From assembly GCF_000380145.1 (NCBI RefSeq), contig NZ_KB904598.1, positions 129,035 through 193,034 on the forward strand: a DNA stretch of 64,000 nt, in the 5' to 3' direction. The position numbers were made by a program, and so were the translations under genes. This DNA comes from Streptococcus thoraltensis DSM 12221. GTDB taxonomy: Bacteria; Bacillota; Bacilli; Lactobacillales; Streptococcaceae. Below the pieces are notes generated by a model. The model saw only the letters and a list, made by a program, of their open reading frames with translations. It did not search any database and was not told the DNA's origin. The first letter of the stretch is position 1. Every line of letters starts with the position of its first letter. Of this stretch, positions 36,656 through 46,972 are shown one piece after another.

Positions 36656-37624
36656 CTATTTTGTTAATTGGTGATAGGGCTGAATTTGGACGGATTGACC
36701 AATATTAGATGCAAAAATCCAGTCTCTATCTTTCATTTTAGCTAAATTTTCAGAGCGTCCACTAATCACAATTCCTGAAAAAGTAGCATCTTTGAGGGTC
36801 TTATTCGTTTTGACGTAAGCCTTAGCCTCATCCTTTATCCGCACCCACTTCTCTCCATCACTACCATAGCTACTGTCTAACCATAATGATTGACTTCCTT
36901 TCTTTAGATGGTGTCGGAACTGCTTGAAAGTGCTAGGAGATAGCCTACCTTCATCGTCTCCCATAACCCCTAAAGTATTATCCATAGCAAATGCTGTTGT
37001 GTCGAATTGGCTTTTACTACCAATCCAGTACCAGTTGACTAACACATTTTCAGGAACCATTTTCTGAATTTCTGAGTAAGTGTAGGGTTTGTCAAAGGTC
37101 ACAGCTACTTCGACTGCTTGATTAGGCATTTTTGGGATAACATTCAAATCCTGCGTCACCACTGGATCTACTTCGTCTGTATAAGAATGATTTATATTGT
37201 AAAAAACTGGTATTTTAAGCTGTTGTCCTTGACTATATACACCCGTATTTTTAGAATCCCATAAGCCCCAAGAAGTGCTGTCATGGCTTGATACTTGTGT
37301 TAGAGAGTACTTAACCTTCATTGGTTCAAAAGGAACTTCAATCCCATCAATATTTTTGACACGATTAGATTGAAACTCTCCGGAAAATAAACCCGAAGCA
37401 TTAAAATAATAATTTTTATAAAACATATTTGGGTAGGCAATATGATTCAGGAATTCATAGCGTTCTAAAATACGCCGTCCATTCTTGCTGGTTAACTCTA
37501 CCAAACCTTTAACCGCTAATCCCAAGAACAAGGTAGCAAGTAGCGCAGCATAAATTGCTGTTTTTATTGTATGCTTGCGTTTTGATTTTTTAGCTATTTT
37601 TTCAAAATGACTTAGTGAATTCAT
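36656..37624 (-). CDS. Membrane sigma-factor regulator (anti-sigma type)
   Basis: 322 residues. A basic cytoplasmic N-terminus is followed by one membrane helix near 24-44 (IYAALLATLFLGLAVKGLVEL). A large extracytoplasmic domain follows, resembling the Sigma_reg_N/Sigma_reg_C pair of Firmicute ECF regulators. It overlaps the sigma gene by 23 bp, so production is coupled. It should hold the sigma factor at the membrane until a signal arrives; the signal is unknown. Family assignment is by architecture and context. Confidence 0.72.
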   Translation of the reverse strand: MNSLSHFEKIAKKSKRKHTIKTAIYAALLATLFLGLAVKGLVELTSKNGRRILERYEFLNHIAYPNMFYKNYYFNASGLFSGEFQSNRVKNIDGIEVPFEPMKVKYSLTQVSSHDSTSWGLWDSKNTGVYSQGQQLKIPVFYNINHSYTDEVDPVVTQDLNVIPKMPNQAVEVAVTFDKPYTYSEIQKMVPENVLVNWYWIGSKSQFDTTAFAMDNTLGVMGDDEGRLSPSTFKQFRHHLKKGSQSLWLDSSYGSDGEKWVRIKDEAKAYVKTNKTLKDATFSGIVISGRSENLAKMKDRDWIFASNIGQSVQIQPYHQLTK

Positions 37625-38108
37625 AAGTTTTCCCTTCTTTCTCTATCAATTTTTTTAATTGTTTTCTAGCTCTAGATAATCGCATTTTTACCGTTGCTTG
37701 CCGAATGTCTAGCAAACCACTTATTTCTTTAATGGAAAAATCTTGGAAATAAAAGAGATCAATGACAAGAAAATAAGTTTCAGGCAATTGTTTTAAAATC
37801 TCTTCTAAATCACTAGTATCTTCCTGATCGAAAGGGGTTAGCGCAGATTGGGTAAAAAATTCTTTTCTTAAAATACTTTGATAAGTCATATGACGTCGAT
37901 AGTTATCAATGTATTTTCGAATGGCTGTCCGATACATCCAGGCACGCAATTTTTCAAAAGGTAAATCAATATCACTTTCTAGTAATTTGACAAATAAATC
38001 TTGCGAAATGTCATCAGCATCTGCCTTCAAAGCACCTCCTTTTTGCAAATAAAACGAAATCTCTTTGGCTATTTCGACTAGACTTTCTTCGTAATCATCC
38101 AATTTCAC
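37602..38108 (-). CDS. ECF-type RNA polymerase sigma factor
   Basis: 168 residues from GTG 38108 behind GAGGG. Region 2 is DADDISQDLFVKLLESD with LRAWMYRTAIRKYIDNYRR. Region 4 is LPETYFLVIDLFYFQDFSIKEISGLLDIRQATVKMRLSRARKQLKKLI, a typical -35-binding helix-turn-helix (given here as positions about 111-160). Region 3 is absent, so it is an ECF sigma. It is co-encoded with a membrane regulator. Such sigma factors are uncommon in streptococci. The targets cannot be seen from this window. Confidence 0.85.
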   Translation of the reverse strand: MKLDDYEESLVEIAKEISFYLQKGGALKADADDISQDLFVKLLESDIDLPFEKLRAWMYRTAIRKYIDNYRRHMTYQSILRKEFFTQSALTPFDQEDTSDLEEILKQLPETYFLVIDLFYFQDFSIKEISGLLDIRQATVKMRLSRARKQLKKLIEKEGKTYEFTKSF

Positions 38109-38164
38109 GCTTATCCCTCACCACCTTTCACTAATATAACGATTCACAACATCAAAAGGTAACA

Positions 38165-38187
38165 AAAAAACCAGAAAAATCTGGTTT
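38165..38187 (-). terminator. ftsW terminator
   Basis: AAACCAGA and TCTGGTTT arms around AAAA overlap the ftsW stop. Seven T follow on the minus strand. Confidence 0.8.
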
Positions 38188-39431
38188 TATAGGTCTTCTA
38201 CTTCTACTTTAGCAGCTTCTCTTTCTGCTTCTTCTATGATTTCAGCACGTTTCTCATTGGCATCAATATTTAAAACAACAGCAATTGCTACCGATAATAC
38301 CAGCAGGCTGTTTCCCCCTTGGGAAAGAAAAGGGAAGGTAACCCCGGTTGACGGAATCAATCCAGAAATACCACCAATATTGACAAATATTTGCATGAGC
38401 ATCATACCACCAACGCCAATAGCCATCATTGAATTGAAAGGATTTGTCGCTTTAACACCAACAAGAATAATCCTGAGAATCAAGAAGAAAACAAGGGCTA
38501 GAATCAAACAAGCACCAATCATCCCAAACTCTTCCATGACAATTGAGAAAACAAAGTCCGTCGTTGCTTCAGGTAGATAACCCCTTTTTTCGATGGAATT
38601 ACCTAGTCCCAGACCAAACCAACCACCGTTACTCATGGCATAATAAGAATGCGCCAGCTGATGTCCCGAATCTGTTAAATCTTTAAAGGGATTATAAAAG
38701 GCACTAAAACGCTTAGCGACGTAACCAAACACTGGAACCTTAGCCATTGTTTCAACACCGACAACTCCAATCAGGCTAAGGAAAAGTGTCGATGCTACAG
38801 TTATGCTTAGGAAAATAGCTGAGAACCACCTATAACCAATGCCACTCACAGTAATCATGATTAAAACGGTTAAAACAATGATAGCAGCATTCCCAAGGTC
38901 AGGTTGTGCGGCTACTAATCCTATCATCAGTAAACAAATAATGCGCCAGTCTGTGAGGTCACTCCCACTTTTTGGCCACCAACGCCTTCTGGTCAAGGCT
39001 TGGTAATCATAAACGGCGATTGAGCGTTGTCTGCGACTAAAGGTAAATGCCAAAAACCAAATAATCAATATTTTCAAGTACTCCGCTGGTTGGAAACTGA
39101 TTGGTCCAATAATAATCCAACCGTGTGCACCATTTACTTCTTGCGTAAAAAAGCGTGCGACTAGTAGGAGTATCACCTCAATAGCTAGAGCACCAGTAAG
39201 AATCTTTGAATTTTTTAAAAAATTCAGTCTCAGACGATAGATAAATAATATGGCAAAGAGACTGATGATCCAGAAGACACCCTGGTTGATCATTGATTTG
39301 AATGGATTTAGACCGTAGTCAACCAAGGTTGCACTAGTCGTTGAATAGACGATAATCAAGCCTAACACTGATAATATCAAGTAAGGCAAGAGTATCGAAT
39401 AATTAAGAAGGTGTTTTTTTTCGATATGCAT
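38187..39431 (-). CDS. ftsW: Cell-division lipid II polymerase FtsW (SEDS)
   Basis: 414 residues, about ten membrane helices. SEDS signatures are present: AQPDLGNAAII, the conserved SNGGWFGLGLGNSIEKRGYLPEATTDF loop, and PFLSQGGNS near the C-terminus. It polymerises glycan strands at the septum together with a class B penicillin-binding protein. It lies between ppc and the sigma factor pair, as in other streptococci where ppc-ftsW-tuf is conserved. Confidence 0.94.
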   Translation of the reverse strand: MHIEKKHLLNYSILLPYLILSVLGLIIVYSTTSATLVDYGLNPFKSMINQGVFWIISLFAILFIYRLRLNFLKNSKILTGALAIEVILLLVARFFTQEVNGAHGWIIIGPISFQPAEYLKILIIWFLAFTFSRRQRSIAVYDYQALTRRRWWPKSGSDLTDWRIICLLMIGLVAAQPDLGNAAIIVLTVLIMITVSGIGYRWFSAIFLSITVASTLFLSLIGVVGVETMAKVPVFGYVAKRFSAFYNPFKDLTDSGHQLAHSYYAMSNGGWFGLGLGNSIEKRGYLPEATTDFVFSIVMEEFGMIGACLILALVFFLILRIILVGVKATNPFNSMMAIGVGGMMLMQIFVNIGGISGLIPSTGVTFPFLSQGGNSLLVLSVAIAVVLNIDANEKRAEIIEEAEREAAKVEVEDL

Positions 39432-39531
39432 ATTTTATAATCTTTCCATTAATAACATTAGCATTATAACATCTTTCCTAGAAAAGCAAAATCAGAAGCT
39501 GACTTAAAAACCAGCAAAAGATGAAATGCTC

Positions 39532-39558
39532 AAAAAACTGGAAGTAGATTCCAGTTTT
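39532..39558 (-). terminator. ppc terminator
   Basis: AAAACTGGAA and TTCCAGTTTT arms around a 5-nt loop, T-run on the minus strand. Confidence 0.85.
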
Positions 39559-39566
39559 CTCTATTA

Positions 39567-42356
39567 TTAACCTGAATTACGTAAGCCAGTGGCAATACCA
39601 TTTATGGTAATATGAATCAATTTTTCTTGACTTGGATCAAGTTGTCCAGCTCTAAGACGTTTAATTAACTCAACTTGCACATAGTTTAAAACGTTAAAGT
39701 ACGGCAAACGGTAGTCCAAACTGTTTTTTAGATTCGGGAGTTCTTCTAATAATTCTTCATGCTGCTCAATAGCTAGTATCACATTTTTAGTTAATTGCCA
39801 TTCATCCAGAATTGTCAAAAAGACATCTCTGACTTCTTGACTCTCAGCCATTTGAGCATATTGAAAGGCGATATTCATATTCGATTTTGAGAGAACCATA
39901 TCCACATTAGCCAAGAGTGACTTAAAGAAAGGCCACGATTGATACATCTCTTGCAAGATAGCTAGATTCTCTGAATCCTTATCAATAAAATGTTGGAAAC
40001 TTGAACCTACACCATACCAACCCGGGAACATAACACGGTTTTGAGACCACGAGAACACCCAAGGAATGGCACGAAGTCCTGAAATTTCGGTAATTGTTTT
40101 GCGTGCTGCAGGACGTGAACCGATATTGAGACTAGACACTTCTTTTATTGGGCTTGCCTTGAAAAAATAGTCATAGAAATGAGGGTTTCCAAAAACAAGA
40201 TCGCGGTAGATAAGATTGCTATCAGAGACTATCTCTTCCATAATCGAACGGTAATCATCTATTTTATTTGGATCCGTTATCATGCGTGTCACCATGCGAT
40301 CAAGCGTCGCTGAAATCAACATCTCCAAGTTATAGTAAGCTGAATCCCTATTACCATATTTAGTTCCAATAACCTCACCTTGCTCTGTTAAGCGAATGCG
40401 GTCTTTGATAGAGCCAAATGGTTGTGAAGTGATAGCATCATAGGATGGGCCTCCACCTCTGCCAACAGTTCCGCCCCGACCATGGAAAAAGGTCATCTTA
40501 ATACCAAAATCTTCACCAAGTTTTGTCAACTCATTTTGAGCCTTGTAAAGCGTCCAACCAGAAGCCAGATAGCCACCATCTTTGTTGGAGTCTGAATAGC
40601 CAAGCATTACTTCTTGGTAACCCTGATGGTCTTTTATCCAAGTTTTCACAATATCAAGATTCAAGTAGTCTGTCATAATGCCCTTAGCATTTTCCAAATC
40701 TTCGATTGTTTCAAAAAGTGGCACAATCTGAATACGAGAATGATCCTTATCTAAAAGTCCAACCTCTTTAAGCATGATAGCCAATTCCAACATGTCTGAC
40801 ACAGTTTCAGTGTGAGAAATGATATGTTGTTTAATAACATCTTCACCAAGACGGTCTTTCAACTCACGCGCTGTCTGATAAATGGCTAATTCTGTCTCTA
40901 AAAGTTCTGACTTTGGTGTGTTTGTAGCAGATAACTGACGAGGGTCTTCCACTAATTCTTTCAATAACAATTGGCATTTTTTTTCTTCGGATAAGGCACT
41001 ATAGTTATTTTCAATATTAGCCGTTCTCAACAGTTCTGCCACGCAGGCTTCTTGAACGCTAGAATCTTGACGCATATCAATCGTTGCTAAAAAGAATCCA
41101 AACACATCAACAGCTTGACATAATTCTGTAAAATCTCCCTTGATTAAACTCTCCATGCCATTGTTTTCCAAAGATTCTCGAATAATCCCTAAATCAGCTT
41201 TGAATTCCTCAACACTTGTATAGAAATCATGCACAAGCCCACGGTGACCTGCATTAGCCAAATGATAATCAGTCGTGTGCGGTTGGCGGGCAAGCTGACC
41301 TAATTTGCTTAAATTCTTTGTAAAATCAGCATCAGGACCTCTAAAATCAATTAATGTATTGACTAATTTTGCTTGAATATAGCTAAATGCCTTACGATAG
41401 GGTTCATTTTCACGAAACTCTGAATTATCCAAAGATTTCTCAGCCAAGTCCAAGACCCCTTTTGAAACAGCCGTTAAGGTACTTGAAAGTGAAAATTGGC
41501 GGTAGAGATCTGAGATTTTTTCAATGTAGTAGGTCAAGATGACTTCACTTTGAAGCATTGCTGATAAACGAAGGGTATCAGCAGTTACAAAAGGATTCCC
41601 ATCTCGGTCACCACCAATCCACATGCCCATTGTGATGGGCTTTGGATTTTCAAGAGGGATACCATGCTTGGCGGCTAATGACTTATATTCTAGGGTCAAT
41701 TTAGTAATAGCCTTAATCAAGGAAGTAGGATAATACTCCATAACATTGGTGATTTCATTTTTAACTTTGAGCTTTTTCTCACGAATAATATCCGTTTGCA
41801 TCATCATCTGGATATATCGACGCATGTCCGAATACCATTTTTCCTGATTGATAAGCCCTAACTTGACATCACGATGTTTTCTAAGAAGCTCATGGATGTG
41901 GTTGGTCAATTCAAGCATCGTTTTACGTTGTACTTGCGTAGGATGAGCTGTCAAAACCGGAACAACGTTTAAATGATTAATGAAATCAGCTCCTTGTTCA
42001 TTCTCCGCAATCATTCCCATAACCGTTGAAAGCTTCCCGAGATAATCCTTATCAACATTATTTTGATAGTTGACCTCATAGGCTAAATCAACGTCTTCAG
42101 CAATATTGATGAGTAAAGGTAGGATACTAAAATAGCGTGAAATTAAGACCATTTCTTCGTTGCTAATAGTCGAGATGACATCTTGTAAGCCTTGATAATC
42201 ATCAGCTTTTGATAAGCTTGTTAACTCCTTTATTTTCGAGTAAACACCTTCTCCAACAAGGCCTTGAGTTATCTCCTCCAAAAGCTGAGTTAGTATCTCA
42301 ACCTCTTCTTGTATAAGCGCCTGATTACTGCTACTTTCTAATTTGGTGATGTCCAC
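39567..42356 (-). CDS. ppc: Phosphoenolpyruvate carboxylase
   Basis: 929 residues from GTG 42356, chosen because GGAG lies 7 nt upstream and the N-terminus then matches the family ([11 protein letters not shown]). An ATG at 42419 has no ribosome site. Catalytic motifs: [52 protein letters not shown], and the C-terminal TGLRNSG. It carboxylates PEP to oxaloacetate, supplying aspartate-family precursors. It is divergent from pepF. Confidence 0.96.
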   Translation of the reverse strand: MDITKLESSSNQALIQEEVEILTQLLEEITQGLVGEGVYSKIKELTSLSKADDYQGLQDVISTISNEEMVLISRYFSILPLLINIAEDVDLAYEVNYQNNVDKDYLGKLSTVMGMIAENEQGADFINHLNVVPVLTAHPTQVQRKTMLELTNHIHELLRKHRDVKLGLINQEKWYSDMRRYIQMMMQTDIIREKKLKVKNEITNVMEYYPTSLIKAITKLTLEYKSLAAKHGIPLENPKPITMGMWIGGDRDGNPFVTADTLRLSAMLQSEVILTYYIEKISDLYRQFSLSSTLTAVSKGVLDLAEKSLDNSEFRENEPYRKAFSYIQAKLVNTLIDFRGPDADFTKNLSKLGQLARQPHTTDYHLANAGHRGLVHDFYTSVEEFKADLGIIRESLENNGMESLIKGDFTELCQAVDVFGFFLATIDMRQDSSVQEACVAELLRTANIENNYSALSEEKKCQLLLKELVEDPRQLSATNTPKSELLETELAIYQTARELKDRLGEDVIKQHIISHTETVSDMLELAIMLKEVGLLDKDHSRIQIVPLFETIEDLENAKGIMTDYLNLDIVKTWIKDHQGYQEVMLGYSDSNKDGGYLASGWTLYKAQNELTKLGEDFGIKMTFFHGRGGTVGRGGGPSYDAITSQPFGSIKDRIRLTEQGEVIGTKYGNRDSAYYNLEMLISATLDRMVTRMITDPNKIDDYRSIMEEIVSDSNLIYRDLVFGNPHFYDYFFKASPIKEVSSLNIGSRPAARKTITEISGLRAIPWVFSWSQNRVMFPGWYGVGSSFQHFIDKDSENLAILQEMYQSWPFFKSLLANVDMVLSKSNMNIAFQYAQMAESQEVRDVFLTILDEWQLTKNVILAIEQHEELLEELPNLKNSLDYRLPYFNVLNYVQVELIKRLRAGQLDPSQEKLIHITINGIATGLRNSG

Positions 42357-42471
42357 AAAACCACTCCATTTCTTTTTGTTTCTATTCCTTATCATATCAC
42401 TTTTTGTGAGGAACTGCACTTGATACTTCCATTTTATAATCTAAAAGTCTTTAAAAACGATTGTTCTATTT

Positions 42472-42500
42472 TTGATAAGTTTACTTCAGATTGGTATACT
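42472..42500 (+). promoter_or_regulatory. pepF promoter
   Basis: -35 TTGATA (42472-42477), 17-nt spacer, -10 TATACT (42495-42500), 22 bp before the ATG. Confidence 0.75.
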
Positions 42501-42522
42501 AGATAAAAAAAGGAGTTTAGCT

Positions 42523-44322
42523 ATGGAATTAAAAAAACGCTCAGAATTTCCCGAAAATGAACTTTGGGATTTGACAGCCCTCTACAAAGACCGCCAAAAT
42601 TTTCTTTTAGCCATTGAAAAAGCTTTGGGAGATATCGATGTCTTCGTTCGTGATTATCAAAATAAACTGGAGTCAGTTGATGATTTCACACAGGCGCTCA
42701 TAGAATTGGAGCAAATCTACATCCAAATGAGTCACATTGAAACTTATGCTTTCATGCCTCAAACGACTGACTTTTCAAGCGCAGAGTTTGCTGAAATCGC
42801 TAAGGCAGGAGATGATTTTGCTACTAAAGCTAGTGTAGCTCTCAGTTTCTTTGATACCGCTCTAGCAACGGCTGACTCAGCTATTCTAGATGAATTAGAA
42901 GCCAATCCACACTTTAGTGCAGCCATTCGTCAGGCAAAAATCCAAAAAGAGCATCTTCTTGACCCTCAAGTCGAAAAAGCCTTATCAAACTTGAGAGAAG
43001 TACTTGATGCACCTTATGATATTTACACTAAGATGCGTGCTGGTGATTTTACTATGGAGGACTTTGAAGTTGATGGAAAAACCTATAAGAATTCCTTTGT
43101 CACTTATGAAAACTTCTACCAAAATCATGAAAATGCTGATGTTCGTGAAAAAGCATTTCGTTCTTTTTCAAAAGGTTTGAAAGCTCATCAAAATGCTGCT
43201 GCCGCTGCTTACCTTTCCAAAGTCAAAGCTGAAAAATTAATCGCAGATATGCGTGGTTACGATTCTGTCTACGACTATCTTTTGGCTGACCAAGAAGTTG
43301 ACCGTAGCATGTTTGACCGCCAAATAGACCTCATCATGTCTGAGTTTGGACCAGTGGCTCAAAAATACCTCAAACACGTCGCTAAAGTTAATGGTTTAGA
43401 TAAAATGACCTTTGCCGACTGGAAGTTGGACATTGACAATGACCTCAATCCGAAGGTTTCCATTGATGATGCTTATGATTTGGTCATGAAATCAGTCGCA
43501 CCACTTGGACAGGAATACGTCAAAGAGGTTGAACGCTATCAAACAGAACGCTGGGTTGACTTTGCAGCTAACGAAAACAAGGAATCTGGTGGCTATGCAG
43601 CTGATCCTTATAAGGTTCATCCTTATGTGCTCATGAGCTGGACAGGTCGCATGTCTGATGTCTATACCCTTATCCACGAGATTGGTCATTCAGGTCAATT
43701 CATCTTCTCAGACAACCACCAATCCTACTACAATACTCACATGTCAACTTACTATGTGGAAGCTCCGTCTACCTTCAACGAGTTGCTTTTGAGTGACTAT
43801 TTGGAAAATCAATTTGACACCCCACGCCAAAAACGCTTCGCCTTAGCTCATCGTTTAACGGACACTTACTTCCACAACTTCATCACACACTTGCTTGAAG
43901 CTGCCTTCCAGCGTAAGGTTTATGATTTAATTGAAGCAGGTGGCACGTTCGGTGCCGACACTTTAAACACTTTCATGAAAGAGGTCTTGACCGACTTCTG
44001 GGGCGATGCTGTTGACATAGACGACGATGCTGCTTTGACCTGGATGCGCCAAGCTCACTATTACATGGGACTCTACAGCTATACGTACTCTGCTGGGCTA
44101 GTTCTTTCAACAGCTGGTTACCTCAATCTTAAACAAAATGACAATGGAGCTCAAGAATGGCTAAACCTTCTAAAATCAGGAGGCAGTAAAACACCACTTG
44201 ACACAGCTTTGATTATCGGTGCTGATATTTCAACTGATAAACCACTTCGTGACACTATCCAGTTCTTAAGCGACACTGTTGACCAAATCATCGCTTATAG
44301 TCAGGAGCTCGAAAATGCCTAA
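42523..44322 (+). CDS. pepF: Oligoendopeptidase F (M3 family)
   Basis: 599 residues from ATG 42523 behind AAAGGAG. The zinc site HEIGH is in LIHEIGHSGQFIF, with the third ligand glutamate in STFNELLLSD, as in M3B peptidases. It is cytoplasmic and cleaves oligopeptides of roughly 7-17 residues. The overlapping start of the glutathione peroxidase gene makes them one operon. Confidence 0.95.
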   Translation: MELKKRSEFPENELWDLTALYKDRQNFLLAIEKALGDIDVFVRDYQNKLESVDDFTQALIELEQIYIQMSHIETYAFMPQTTDFSSAEFAEIAKAGDDFATKASVALSFFDTALATADSAILDELEANPHFSAAIRQAKIQKEHLLDPQVEKALSNLREVLDAPYDIYTKMRAGDFTMEDFEVDGKTYKNSFVTYENFYQNHENADVREKAFRSFSKGLKAHQNAAAAAYLSKVKAEKLIADMRGYDSVYDYLLADQEVDRSMFDRQIDLIMSEFGPVAQKYLKHVAKVNGLDKMTFADWKLDIDNDLNPKVSIDDAYDLVMKSVAPLGQEYVKEVERYQTERWVDFAANENKESGGYAADPYKVHPYVLMSWTGRMSDVYTLIHEIGHSGQFIFSDNHQSYYNTHMSTYYVEAPSTFNELLLSDYLENQFDTPRQKRFALAHRLTDTYFHNFITHLLEAAFQRKVYDLIEAGGTFGADTLNTFMKEVLTDFWGDAVDIDDDAALTWMRQAHYYMGLYSYTYSAGLVLSTAGYLNLKQNDNGAQEWLNLLKSGGSKTPLDTALIIGADISTDKPLRDTIQFLSDTVDQIIAYSQELENA

Positions 44323-44791
44323 GCTAAATGATTTTACCGTCAAGGCACAAGATGGTCGTAAGGTGTCACTTGAAGCCTACTCTGGTAAAGTTGTTTTAAT
44401 TGTCAACACTGCAACAGGCTGTGGCTTAACTCCGCAATATCAGGGGCTACAGGAACTCTACGACACCTATAATGAACAAGGTTTTGCCATCTTAGACTTT
44501 CCTTGCAATCAGTTTATGAATCAAGCACCCGGCACAGCTGATGAAATCAATAACTTCTGCCAACTCAACTATCAGACGACTTTTCCACGTTTTGCTAAGA
44601 TCAAAGTTAACGGTAAAGAAGCCTCACCTCTCTTTACATGGTTAAAAGAAGAAACTAGAGGACCTCTTGGTAAGGCTATTGAATGGAATTTTGCTAAATT
44701 CTTGATAGATAGGGAAGGAAAAGTCATCAAGCGCTTTTCATCCAAAACAGAACCCGCATCCCTAAAAACGGATATTGAAAAATATCTATGA
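44315..44791 (+). CDS. Glutathione peroxidase/peroxiredoxin-like
   Basis: 158 residues from ATG 44315, inside the last codons of pepF (8 bp overlap). It has a thioredoxin fold with the GPx active-site segment NTATGCGLTPQY, where Cys replaces selenocysteine. The family's FPCNQF and WNFAKFLIDREG motifs carry the Gln and Trp of the catalytic site. It reduces hydroperoxides, probably with thioredoxin in vivo. A terminator follows directly. Confidence 0.92.
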   Translation: MPKLNDFTVKAQDGRKVSLEAYSGKVVLIVNTATGCGLTPQYQGLQELYDTYNEQGFAILDFPCNQFMNQAPGTADEINNFCQLNYQTTFPRFAKIKVNGKEASPLFTWLKEETRGPLGKAIEWNFAKFLIDREGKVIKRFSSKTEPASLKTDIEKYL

Positions 44792-44796
44792 ACAAC

Positions 44797-44833
44797 AAAC
44801 GGACACTGATAAAACATCAATGTCCGTTTTATT
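44797..44833. terminator. Bidirectional terminator between gpo and the DUF4430 gene
   Basis: AAACGGACA and TGTCCGTTT arms with inner TGAT/ATCA pairing serve the converging transcripts. Confidence 0.85.
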
Positions 44834-44836
44834 ATG

Positions 44837-45214
44837 CTAGTTGGAAACTTCTTGATAAAATTCAATCTTGTCACCATCTTTGACACCGTTTTGCTCGGCA
44901 CCCTTACTTGGCATTTTCCCATTAACTTTGTACATCCAATAAAGGTTTTTTCCAGGGTCTTGTTTGTGACCATCTATCTCAGTTACAAAGCCATTATCAT
45001 CTTCTACTTCATAGGCTTCTTCTAAGGCATCCATAACTGAATCATCTTTATCAACGATGACTTCTTTTTTATCAGCTTTTTCACCTTGAGGTTTGACAGA
45101 TACAGTTACCTTGACTTCGTCAGATTCTGGCTTTTTATTGGCATCATCATTAGAGCACGCTGCCAGTAGTAACAAGGAACTAGCAAGTACGATTGGTTTT
45201 AAAACTTTCTTCAT
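44837..45214 (-). CDS. DUF4430 lipoprotein
   Basis: 125 residues. A clear lipoprotein signal peptide has the lipobox LLAAC with Cys near residue 20. A charged linker is followed by a DUF4430 beta-grasp-like domain (VSVKPQGEKADKKEVIVDKDDSVMDALEE at about 38-66, and YWMYKVNGK). The domain is shared with the C-terminal region of cobalamin-binding intrinsic-factor-type proteins by family knowledge. It overlaps the preceding S-component gene by 35 bp. It may be an extracellular substrate-capturing partner of that transporter; the substrate is unknown. Confidence 0.8.
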   Translation of the reverse strand: MKKVLKPIVLASSLLLLAACSNDDANKKPESDEVKVTVSVKPQGEKADKKEVIVDKDDSVMDALEEAYEVEDDNGFVTEIDGHKQDPGKNLYWMYKVNGKMPSKGAEQNGVKDGDKIEFYQEVSN

Positions 45215-45707
45215 AGTAAAATCTCCTCAAAATTCTTTCTAAGATAGGGTAAAATAAGAGTGTTGATAAGGCATGGTTTAGATTAAAGGGTAGCCCAGCT
45301 AGCACATAAGACCACCAAGGCATTTTAAAGAAAACAGCCATAACACTATCAATAATCATACCATACAAGAAGGCTAGTATTGCTGAAAAAAATGACAAAT
45401 AATAAATATTCCACTTTTTAATTAACAGTATTTTCCAAATAAACAAAATGACACCAAAGCTAAAAATCTGGAAGAAAACCCAGGGACCAAAGCCCAATAA
45501 AAAAGAGGAAATCAGCATACTTAAAGCCATCACCAGAAAAGCAAGCCACAAACTTTCAAACCCTACCAAAATCATAAATAAAGCTGTGATTGGTTGGATA
45601 TTTGGTAAGGCTGAAAAAGCATAGCGTAAAACCACGCACATGGCAGATAAGATAGCAATTTTAGTGATATTTTGGATGGTTAAACGTAATTTTTTTGCAT
45701 CTTTCAT
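45180..45707 (-). CDS. ECF-transporter S component (substrate-specific membrane protein)
   Basis: 175 residues with about six hydrophobic segments. It has the N-terminal pattern typical of ECF S components (KIAILSAMCVVLRYAFSALPN) including a conserved basic/small residue helix 1 for docking. The energising EcfA-EcfT module is not in the window and is presumably shared. The gene is followed, with overlap, by a DUF4430 lipoprotein. No riboswitch was recognised upstream. A vitamin, possibly a corrinoid, or a metal-related substrate is possible, but not shown. Confidence 0.75.
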   Translation of the reverse strand: MKDAKKLRLTIQNITKIAILSAMCVVLRYAFSALPNIQPITALFMILVGFESLWLAFLVMALSMLISSFLLGFGPWVFFQIFSFGVILFIWKILLIKKWNIYYLSFFSAILAFLYGMIIDSVMAVFFKMPWWSYVLAGLPFNLNHALSTLLFYPILERILRRFYYEESFKTNRTC

Positions 45708-45794
45708 AACCCTATTATCTCAAATAAGTCTCAATTTGACCAGAAGTTGTAAAATCATCAATAATTCAAGGATTTTTAGAAATGACTTTATTTT

Positions 45795-46928
45795 TTAATT
45801 CCAAACCTCATCAATAATTTCTTTAACCAGTGCCAATTTTTTCCATTGATCTTCTTCAGTTAAAATATTTCCTTCTTCTGTTGAGGCAAAGCCACACTGG
45901 GTAGAAAGCCAAAGTTGTTCTAAAGGAAGGTATCTACTAGCTTCTTTAAGACGAGCTATCAACTGCTCCTTATCTTCTAAATCTGGAAATTTTGACGTGA
46001 TTAGACCTAAAACGGCTACTTTTTCTGGGTCCTTGATTGCTACCAAAGACTCAAATCCACCAGAACGTTCATCGTCAAATTCCAAAAAATAGGTTTTGGC
46101 TGCTTCATCAGTAAATAAGGCTTTTGCGACTGAATCATAGCTTCCTGATGATGCCCAAGTGGAATGAAAATTCCCACGACAGACATGTGTGTTGACCAAA
46201 AGCCCTTCGGGAACATTTTCATAAACATCATTGTTCAAGGTTAAAAAGAGTTTAGATAACTCATCTCTAACATCTTCTTTAGAGTTTCCTTGAGCTTGAG
46301 CCCAGACAGTTAAGAAATTATCATCTACCAAGACACCCCATGTACAATCATCAATTTGTAGCGTTTTTAAGCCCTCATCAACCAGATCATTAATAACCTG
46401 TAAGTAAGCAGCTTTGATATGAGCGCGAAGCTCCTCAAAGTCAGGATAAATCTCATTTAACTTATCCACATGCTCTTGATCCCGAATCAATTCAAAATAA
46501 AATTGCGAGGGAGCTGGAATGGTGTACTTAGCTTCAACAGCCACACCTTTGGAATCAACATAGTTTTTCAAAAAGCGATAGGCTTCAACAAAAGGGTGAT
46601 TTTCTCCAGCGATCTTCCCAGAAATTAAAGCAGAATCCGCCTTCGTCTCCTGCCCATGAAACTGATAACCCGAAGAGGCTTGAACATGCTCAATTCCTTG
46701 AAACCCCCAGAAAAAATCAAGATGCCAATAAGCACGACGAAATTCTCCGTCAGTCACTTTTTCTAAACCAGCAGCAACTTGTTTATCAACCAAATCCTTG
46801 ATGGCAATGTCTTCAACAGACTTTAAATCTTCTTGCGAAAGCCTTCCTAACTCGTAAGCCCTACGTGCATTTTGCAAGACTTCCGGCCTTAAAAAAGAAC
46901 CGACATGTTCAAAATATTTCTCAACCAT
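45795..46928 (-). CDS. MetE-like (cobalamin-independent methionine synthase C-domain) methyltransferase
   Basis: 377 residues, matching the C-terminal catalytic barrel of MetE alone, as in the YxjG/YxjH type. N-terminal VGSFLRP is followed by DGEFRRAYWHLDFF. Zinc ligands are probably the His and Cys of NTHVCRGN and the Cys of LSTQCGFAS, with the glutamate in FLEFDDERSG. It should transfer a methyl group to homocysteine from a folate or other donor. A possible MET-box lies 45 bp upstream of the start, suggesting control by a MetR/MtaR-type regulator. Confidence 0.85.
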   Translation of the reverse strand: MVEKYFEHVGSFLRPEVLQNARRAYELGRLSQEDLKSVEDIAIKDLVDKQVAAGLEKVTDGEFRRAYWHLDFFWGFQGIEHVQASSGYQFHGQETKADSALISGKIAGENHPFVEAYRFLKNYVDSKGVAVEAKYTIPAPSQFYFELIRDQEHVDKLNEIYPDFEELRAHIKAAYLQVINDLVDEGLKTLQIDDCTWGVLVDDNFLTVWAQAQGNSKEDVRDELSKLFLTLNNDVYENVPEGLLVNTHVCRGNFHSTWASSGSYDSVAKALFTDEAAKTYFLEFDDERSGGFESLVAIKDPEKVAVLGLITSKFPDLEDKEQLIARLKEASRYLPLEQLWLSTQCGFASTEEGNILTEEDQWKKLALVKEIIDEVWN

Positions 46929-46972
46929 AAATGTTCTCCAATCATTTTTTGCTTTATTTTAACAAAGCTCCC

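Noticed and set aside
44400..44440. Selenocysteine in the glutathione peroxidase
   Set aside because: The active-site codon is TGT/TGC-type Cys in GCGLT; there is no in-frame TGA.
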